Positions 7,120 to 11,417 of a DNA stretch of 11,417 nt are shown piece by piece. The position numbers were made by a program, and so were the translations under genes. The notes under the pieces were generated by a model that did not search any database, was not told the origin of the DNA, and saw only the letters and a program-made list of their open reading frames with translations. Numbering within the stretch: position 1 is the first letter of the stretch; each line of letters begins with the position of its first letter. The stretch comes from Anaerolineales bacterium. GTDB lineage: Bacteria > Chloroflexota > Anaerolineae > Anaerolineales > E44-bin32. The stretch is taken from NCBI GenBank assembly GCA_011772595.1, contig WVZH01000084.1, forward strand, positions 1-11,417, given 5' to 3'.

Positions 7120-8952
7120 TTATCCTTCGAACCCAGAGGCCAAACTGCTCCCGGTCAAGCGTTGAGCGATATACGTCAGTATAAATATGATCAGAATGAT
7201 GATTAAGAGTGTCGCGTTCGCAAGTTGCACATAGTTATAATCGATAAAGCGTAATACTTGCGTCGTGAGCAAGTCAATGCCTGGCGCAGCCAACATAATA
7301 ATCAGGCTCAGTTCTTTCATACCAGAGATGAAGGGTAGAAGCACACCCGTTATCAATGCGCTCTTTTGGATTGGCACAACGATGCGTAGAAGACGACTGA
7401 GCCAGGGCGCACCACAAATCGTTGCAGCTTCCTCGGGCTCATTTCCCAATTGCATCATGGCTGAGATCCCGGCACGAGACGGTAACGGAAGATATTTCAC
7501 TCCCATCGTAATCGCGACCAACAACAAGGTGCCATACAGCGCCGGGATCGGTCCTCGAGGCATAGCGAACAATGAGAGATAGGCAGCCCCAAACCCTATG
7601 CTCGGGACCAAATAAGGCAGGAAGGAAGCCTGGCGGAGAAAACGCGCGCCCCATGAGTGGGGCACTTTCACCACTACGTAACCGATCAGGAATCCTAGAA
7701 TACCCGAGATGATGGCAGCAGCACTGGCAATTCGTATGCTGTTCCATGCCGCATCCAAAATGAGGTCGTTTTTAAACGCACCAGCCTGCCCGAGGTTGAC
7801 ATCAAGCGATTCGGCAAGCCAGAACTTGGTCGTGAGGGTCTCAGCGGTAAAGACACCAGGAACCCTGGTCAGGGTTGAGAGCAGAAGGACAATCAAAGGG
7901 ACGAAGATTGAAATCGCGACGATGGCAAAAGCAAAAAGTGATAAAGGTAGTCGCGCCTTACGAAGAGCAGTAGGTTGCTGTGACCCACCTTTTCCAGATA
8001 TTGTGACGAAGCGGCTTGATTCCCGCACGAAGTACATGTCCAAGCCAACCATGCTGATCCCAAGAAGGACGATCACAAAGGTAAGAACAGCCGCCACGCC
8101 TGTGTTGGCGGATTTGATACTCCCATAAAGTGAAGTTGAAAGGACGGTGTAATTAATTGGACGACCCAAGATATATGGGGTGCCGAAGGTCCCCAACGTG
8201 CGAGAGAAGGTCAGCAATACAGCGGACATCAGCGCCGGTCGCATGAGCGGCAGAACGATCCTTCGCAATGTAATCAAACGAGAAGCGCCAAGTATACGGG
8301 CAGATTCTTCTAGCATCGCATCCATAGAACGCAAGGCGCTTCCGAAAAGGAGGAACGCGAAGGGAAAATAGTGAAGACCGAGGCAGATGATGATCGGTAC
8401 GGGTCCGTAAGCCAGCCAGTCCGGAGGTAAGAAGCCCAAGGTCTCCGCGATCCCTGCCACGCCTCCAATACGACGATTCTTGAAAAGAGTAAGCCACGCC
8501 ATGGCAAAGGTCCACGACGGCAATATGTAGGGGATGACCAACGCTGAAGCGAGCCATTTACGCCCGGGTAGGTCTGTCCTCACAACCAACCAAGCAAGGG
8601 ATGACCCGAGAAGAAGTGCCAGAAACAATACGCCGACACCAATTGTCAATGTTCGTGAGAGGGGCTTCCAGAAGAAAACTGTACTGATCTTGGAAAACAA
8701 GGTGCGTTCAAAATAGTAGGTTGTGAAATCGCCCACCTCCTTCCCAATTTGCTTCGCATCACGAAACTGGACCTGCGCCCCTTCGGTCACCAAGGCACCA
8801 ATCGGCGCGAGCACAAGATAAATGAGGAAAATAGTTAGGACAACCGCGATCACCGGAGTGGGATTAAATCGCGTGTACGACAAACGATTCCAAAACCGGA
8901 TGATACGACGACGAAAGCCAAGCAGCCTTTCGTCTCGAGTAAGGATGCTCAT
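7120..8952 (-). CDS. Fused two-domain ABC permease (FbpB/AfuB-like)
   Basis: Encodes 610 residues with about 12 membrane segments, in two homologous halves of about 300 residues, each a binding-protein-dependent transport permease domain. The halves carry the coupling-loop motif that contacts the ATPase: EESARILGASRLITLRRIVL (215-234) in the first and EEAATICGAPWLSRLLRIVV (507-526) in the second. One chain thus supplies both halves of the membrane channel, as in FbpB and AfuB iron and hexose-phosphate systems. The first membrane span is at about residues 34-55, preceded by a basic cytoplasmic start. A hydrophilic linker with GKGGSQQPTALRKARL (320-335) joins the halves. The ribosome site (AAAGG, 8 bases before ATG) is moderate and lies just after a stem-loop. 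Substrate cannot be read from the permease. Confidence 0.94.
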   Translation of the reverse strand: MSILTRDERLLGFRRRIIRFWNRLSYTRFNPTPVIAVVLTIFLIYLVLAPIGALVTEGAQVQFRDAKQIGKEVGDFTTYYFERTLFSKISTVFFWKPLSRTLTIGVGVLFLALLLGSSLAWLVVRTDLPGRKWLASALVIPYILPSWTFAMAWLTLFKNRRIGGVAGIAETLGFLPPDWLAYGPVPIIICLGLHYFPFAFLLFGSALRSMDAMLEESARILGASRLITLRRIVLPLMRPALMSAVLLTFSRTLGTFGTPYILGRPINYTVLSTSLYGSIKSANTGVAAVLTFVIVLLGISMVGLDMYFVRESSRFVTISGKGGSQQPTALRKARLPLSLFAFAIVAISIFVPLIVLLLSTLTRVPGVFTAETLTTKFWLAESLDVNLGQAGAFKNDLILDAAWNSIRIASAAAIISGILGFLIGYVVVKVPHSWGARFLRQASFLPYLVPSIGFGAAYLSLFAMPRGPIPALYGTLLLVAITMGVKYLPLPSRAGISAMMQLGNEPEEAATICGAPWLSRLLRIVVPIQKSALITGVLLPFISGMKELSLIIMLAAPGIDLLTTQVLRFIDYNYVQLANATLLIIILIIFILTYIAQRLTGSSLASGFEG

Positions 8953-8969
8953 CAGATCGAACCTTTAAT

Positions 8970-9004
8970 TGCGGGTCCGGCTTTTACTTTTCGCCGGACC
9001 CGCA
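8970..9004. other. 12-bp stem-loop between binding protein and permease genes
   Basis: The arms TGCGGGTCCGGC (8970-8981) and GCCGGACCCGCA (8993-9004) are perfectly complementary with an 11-base loop. It fills most of the 67-base gap between the binding-protein stop and the permease ATG. There is no T-run on the transcribed strand, so it is not a classical terminator. Such intercistronic hairpins are known in importer operons (for example malE-malF) to protect the upstream mRNA and give more binding protein than permease; I infer the same here. Confidence 0.8.
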
Positions 9005-9019
9005 GTTGAGTAGTGAACG

Positions 9020-10186
9020 CTATTGTGGACCGTGAATCAGCCAAAAGTCAAGAACGGGTTGCTCGAAATCCCAGATGGCTTGGTTTTCCCAGGTTAACAT
9101 CCGCGCCTCCCACTCCGTAAACAACAGAAAGTCATTATCGGGGTGGACTTCGACGTCGGGATTTGGAGAGAAGCCACCGATACTGTCAAAGGCCCATGGC
9201 TTAACGCATGGTCCAGACAGGAGGCAATGGATGAACAGTTTGGCGGCATTGGGATGTGGCGCATCCTTGACGATAAGAGGATACATGGGATACCAATACC
9301 CCATGAAAGGCTCCATCTCGTGGCAGGCGCGCAGTTTCAGATTCTTTTCTTCAATGTCGCGATGTTTTGTCAAGGCATAGATCCCAATCGGTGGGTCTGT
9401 TTGTCCTGCGCCTCCAACAGCTTCGGAGACATCCGAGTCGCTGTCCATGAGGATCAGATCGTTCTCAAACAACCGTTTAACGAACTCCCACCCCGCGTTC
9501 TCCTCATCCGTTGCCAACGGCTCACCATAGTAATCCTCATAGGCTTGAGCCAGAGGTTCTGGGTTCGATACAATGGCAACAAACATGTCGAGCTGAGCGG
9601 AGGTTATTTGAGGATCACGCACGATCACCTTGCCCTTCCAATCCTCCTCCGTGAGCTGCCAAACGTTGGATACGGGGCATTCATCCCCATAGACTTCGGT
9701 GTTATAGCCGAAAACGCGCGGTTGCCAGAGAAAGCGCACAGGGTCTTGAAGTTTTTCGGGTATAACATCTACCAGGTCGGGTGGGAACCATCTGATCAGA
9801 TATCCCTCAGGGATCAATTCAAATTCATATCGTGGACCTGAGTCGCCTGCAACGAGATCGACCTGGACGTTCCCCGCATCCACTTGGCGCACAAGGCGCT
9901 CATTTTGCTCGGCATCCTTCATCTTGGTGCCTTCGACCTTGATGCCGTACATCTCCTCAAAGATCTCGCCCGCCTTTTCGATGCGCCCAGATCCACAATA
10001 GGCAATGAGCTCACCCTCCTCTTGCGCTGCGGCGATCAGAGTATCGAGGTCGAAGGCTTCCTCGGGCGGGGCAGCCTCCTCCGTTGGAGGGGTCTCCGTA
10101 GCGCTGGGTTTACATCCAGCCAGCAAGAGTGCGGCCAGAATGACCAGACAGAAGAGCATCTGGAAAGTTTTTCTCAGCTTCATCAT
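9020..10186 (-). CDS. ABC importer binding lipoprotein (Fbp/Afu-type family)
   Basis: Encodes 388 residues from the ATG at 10186 (a second ATG follows at 10183). The frame is open up to 10420, but the first 78 codons precede the signal peptide and lack a ribosome site, while GGGAGAGAGG sits just before this ATG. Residues 3-24 form the signal, ending LLAGC with Cys25 as lipid anchor. Residues 26-45 are a Pro/Thr/Glu tether. The mature protein has the two-lobed binding-protein pattern: 'EGELIAYCGSGRIEKAGEIF', then 'DLVAGDSG', 'FGYNTEVYGD' and a C-terminal helical lobe. This matches the Fe3+/organophosphate-type binding proteins (FbpA/AfuA group). The Tyr-Tyr pair that holds iron in FbpA is not obvious, apart from 'YEDYYGEP', whose place in the fold I cannot verify. 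It captures the substrate outside the membrane and passes it to the permease. First gene of the operon. Confidence 0.92.
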   Translation of the reverse strand: MMKLRKTFQMLFCLVILAALLLAGCKPSATETPPTEEAAPPEEAFDLDTLIAAAQEEGELIAYCGSGRIEKAGEIFEEMYGIKVEGTKMKDAEQNERLVRQVDAGNVQVDLVAGDSGPRYEFELIPEGYLIRWFPPDLVDVIPEKLQDPVRFLWQPRVFGYNTEVYGDECPVSNVWQLTEEDWKGKVIVRDPQITSAQLDMFVAIVSNPEPLAQAYEDYYGEPLATDEENAGWEFVKRLFENDLILMDSDSDVSEAVGGAGQTDPPIGIYALTKHRDIEEKNLKLRACHEMEPFMGYWYPMYPLIVKDAPHPNAAKLFIHCLLSGPCVKPWAFDSIGGFSPNPDVEVHPDNDFLLFTEWEARMLTWENQAIWDFEQPVLDFWLIHGPQ

Positions 10187-10482
10187 TTCCTCTCTCCCTA
10201 ACGTGGTGGCAAATGACACTCCCCAGACAAGGATAGCTCTGTGAACAGGTTTCTCCTCTCTGCGAAGCTCTCTTGCCCTTAAAACATGACCGATAGATTG
10301 ATAGAACTCGCCGTTCGATTCTTTCGATGCCTCCTCCCTCCTTACGACGCTCAACAGTTGGAAAGACAGGGCACACAGCGAAATGCGCCAACTTTCAGAG
10401 CGCGATGGCTCGTCCGACAACCCAATCCGAAAGCAAGTCCTGGAGCTTTCCCGGGCTTCTCAATTTTTAACCAACACAAGAG

Positions 10483-10523
10483 AATATGATTTATTTCATT
10501 TCCTAATGAATTAAAATCATATT
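10483..10523. promoter_or_regulatory. 41-bp imperfect dyad over the importer -10 region
   Basis: The outer arms AATATGATTT (10483-10492) and AAATCATATT (10514-10523) are perfect over 10 bp. The inner arms TTCATT (10495-10500) and AATGAA (10505-10510) are perfect over 6 bp around the centre TCCT. Two and three unmatched bases separate inner from outer arms. The dyad overlaps the -10 box (10519-10524) and the first transcribed bases, so it could be a repressor site or a 5' hairpin of the mRNA. AT-rich dyads are used by ROK-type repressors such as NagC, but no regulator is visible here. Confidence 0.5.
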
Positions 10524-10547
10524 AGCAAAAATATTATCCCAGGTCAA
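10519..10547 (-). promoter_or_regulatory. Sigma-70-type promoter of the importer operon
   Basis: The minus strand has TTGACC (10547-10542, 5 of 6 to the -35 consensus), a 17-base spacer, and TAATAT (10524-10519, 4 of 6 to the -10 consensus). A second possibility is TTGACA (10567-10562) with TGG-GATAAT, but its 21-base spacer is too long for an unassisted promoter. The start would fall near 10512. Confidence 0.6.
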
Positions 10548-10559
10548 GAAGCTTCTTGA
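10544..10559. promoter_or_regulatory. Perfect 16-bp palindrome overlapping the -35 box
   Basis: TCAAGAAGCTTCTTGA reads the same on both strands. Its last four bases on the minus strand (TTGA) are the first four of the -35 box. A protein bound here would block or recruit polymerase at the importer promoter. The site is a plausible operator for a dimeric regulator that is not encoded in this window. Confidence 0.55.
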
Positions 10560-10667
10560 TGTCAACGATGATCAATTCATTGAGAAGGGCTCAGAATCGC
10601 TTCATACTCGTACGAGCGCCATCAGAGGTAGCTTACTGCGGTTATGGTCTTTCCTCTTACAGGGGCA

Positions 10668-11417
10668 TCATGTCACAACTGCGAATGCTCGGTCGATTGC
10701 CTCGCACCAACAATGAAGGATAGCCGTATGCTCCTCTTGTATCCTGGCAGTCGATTTGGAAGGGACGGACAGTTCAAAATCAACATCTTCATCGTGTAAA
10801 CCCGCCGCTCCGGTTAAGGCAATTGTGGCCGCCCCTGCTTTCTTGGCAGCTTCAAAGGCACGGAGGATGTTTGCCGATCGACCGCTTGTGCTTATTCCGA
10901 CCGCAATGTCTCCTGGCTCAGCCAATGCTTGGATTTGTCGAGCGAAGATTTCGTTAAAACCAAAATCATTGCTGATGCAGGTACCGACACTTGTATCTGC
11001 TGACAAAGAGATGGCAGGAAGAGGTTGTCGATTCTGATAGTAGCGTCCTAAAAGCTCCCCCACAAAATGCTGCGCATCTGCAGCGCTTCCACCATTTCCG
11101 AAGACCAGCACCTTATGTCCCTGCTGCAATGCTTCGACGAATACCTGAGCGGTTATTCGAATACTTGAGGAGAGACTCTCTATCGTACTTTCGCGTAATT
11201 TCATCCCCTCCCTAAGTCCCTTAAGAATCTCGGGATCGTATGTCCCCGCGCTTCTCCGTTGCGCCTCAGATTGCAATACCATGATGGCAGCCATGAGAGC
11301 TGCGACGTCACCCAGCCGGTCACCGAGTTGAGCCGGTACAACTTGGCAGATAGAGGCAGGTAGGGGAAGCGCATCTTCAACCAAAATACGCCGAGCCGGT
11401 GCTAATAACATTTCACC
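10668..11417 (-). CDS. ROK-kinase end fused to GmhA-type sugar-phosphate isomerase, 5' end outside window
   Basis: The frame is open to the window edge, giving 249 visible residues. Numbered from the Met at 11411, residues 1-46 match the C-terminal end of ROK sugar kinases ('LLAPARRILVE', then 'VPAQLGDRLGDVAALMAAIMVL'). After a short linker, residues 62-247 are a complete SIS domain of the GmhA type, which converts sedoheptulose 7-phosphate to glycero-manno-heptose 7-phosphate. Visible signatures are FGNGGSAADAQHF (104-116), GISTSGRS (172-179), and 'PSKSTARIQEEHTAILH' (217-233). The likely catalytic Glu119 and His228 are kept. A second start at the Met at 11204, right after a GGGAGGGG run, would give the isomerase alone, but it is too close to that run to be a good site. 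So I call a bifunctional kinase-isomerase, upstream of and in line with the importer. Confidence 0.8.
   Translation of the reverse strand, partial: GEMLLAPARRILVEDALPLPASICQVVPAQLGDRLGDVAALMAAIMVLQSEAQRRSAGTYDPEILKGLREGMKLRESTIESLSSSIRITAQVFVEALQQGHKVLVFGNGGSAADAQHFVGELLGRYYQNRQPLPAISLSADTSVGTCISNDFGFNEIFARQIQALAEPGDIAVGISTSGRSANILRAFEAAKKAGAATIALTGAAGLHDEDVDFELSVPSKSTARIQEEHTAILHCWCEAIDRAFAVVT

Larger units (their letters stand above)
10187..10667. other. 481-base control region with long importer leader
   Basis: It holds the importer promoter and its two dyads (10483-10559). From the predicted start near 10512 to the ATG at 10186 the leader is about 325 bases. Within it, the minus strand has a purine tract AAGGAGGGAGGAGG that has no start codon behind it, and a possible short stem AGTTGG/CCAACT at 10388-10393 and 10356-10361. 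I recognise no known riboswitch. A further 10-base palindrome, CTCGTACGAG, is at 10607-10616, near the end of the isomerase gene. Confidence 0.5.

Noticed and set aside
10187..10420. 78-codon N-terminal extension of the binding protein
   Set aside because: It would place a lipoprotein signal peptide inside the protein; the ribosome site and signal both point to the ATG at 10186.
1..11417. CRISPR arrays, tRNA or rRNA genes, transposases, attachment sites
   Set aside because: I looked for regular repeats, cloverleaf-like sequence and transposase motifs and saw none; apart from the AT-rich gaps the window reads as ordinary chromosomal genes.

Overview
This looks like bacterial chromosomal DNA, with every recognisable gene on the minus strand. 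Three predicted lipoproteins have a Cys anchor; in two of them (positions 1-557 and 9020-10186) a Thr/Pro/Glu-rich tether follows it. That style is common in Chloroflexota (Anaerolineae-like lineages), so such an organism is my best guess. It is an inference from protein style, not from a marker gene. UGA is used as a normal stop and UGG for Trp, so the genetic code appears standard.

Layout in the direction of transcription (right to left). (1) 11417-10668: the 3' part of a gene joining what looks like the C-terminal end of a ROK-family sugar kinase to a complete GmhA-type sugar-phosphate isomerase (SIS) domain. (2) 10667-10187: a 481-base control region with a good sigma-70-type promoter, whose -35 box overlaps a perfect 16-bp palindrome and whose -10/+1 region lies in a 41-bp dyad. 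(3) 10186-5995: a three-gene ABC importer operon of the Fbp/Afu type: binding lipoprotein, a 610-residue permease with two fused halves, and an ATPase. A 12-bp stem-loop sits between the first two genes. (4) 5685-3779: an inositol-monophosphatase-family phosphatase overlapping by one base a PHP-domain metallohydrolase. (5) 3648-2980: a HAD-family hydrolase with unusual active-site motifs. (6) 2881-1978: a metallo-beta-lactamase-fold hydrolase gene broken by an in-frame UGA and a one-base frameshift in a run of five Gs. (7) 1977-1305: an AT-rich stretch with no convincing gene. (8) 1304-849 and 557-1: two lipoproteins of unknown function, the second cut by the window edge.

Together the isomerase/kinase, the importer and the row of phosphatase or phosphoesterase-type enzymes suggest a locus for uptake and processing of a phosphorylated or sugar-like compound. 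The Fbp-type importer family includes iron, phosphonate and hexose-phosphate (AfuABC) systems, so the substrate cannot be read from the sequence. The most notable points are the kinase-isomerase fusion, the twin-dyad promoter of the importer operon, and the doubly lesioned hydrolase gene, which could be repaired on paper to a full 300-residue protein with all metal ligands.
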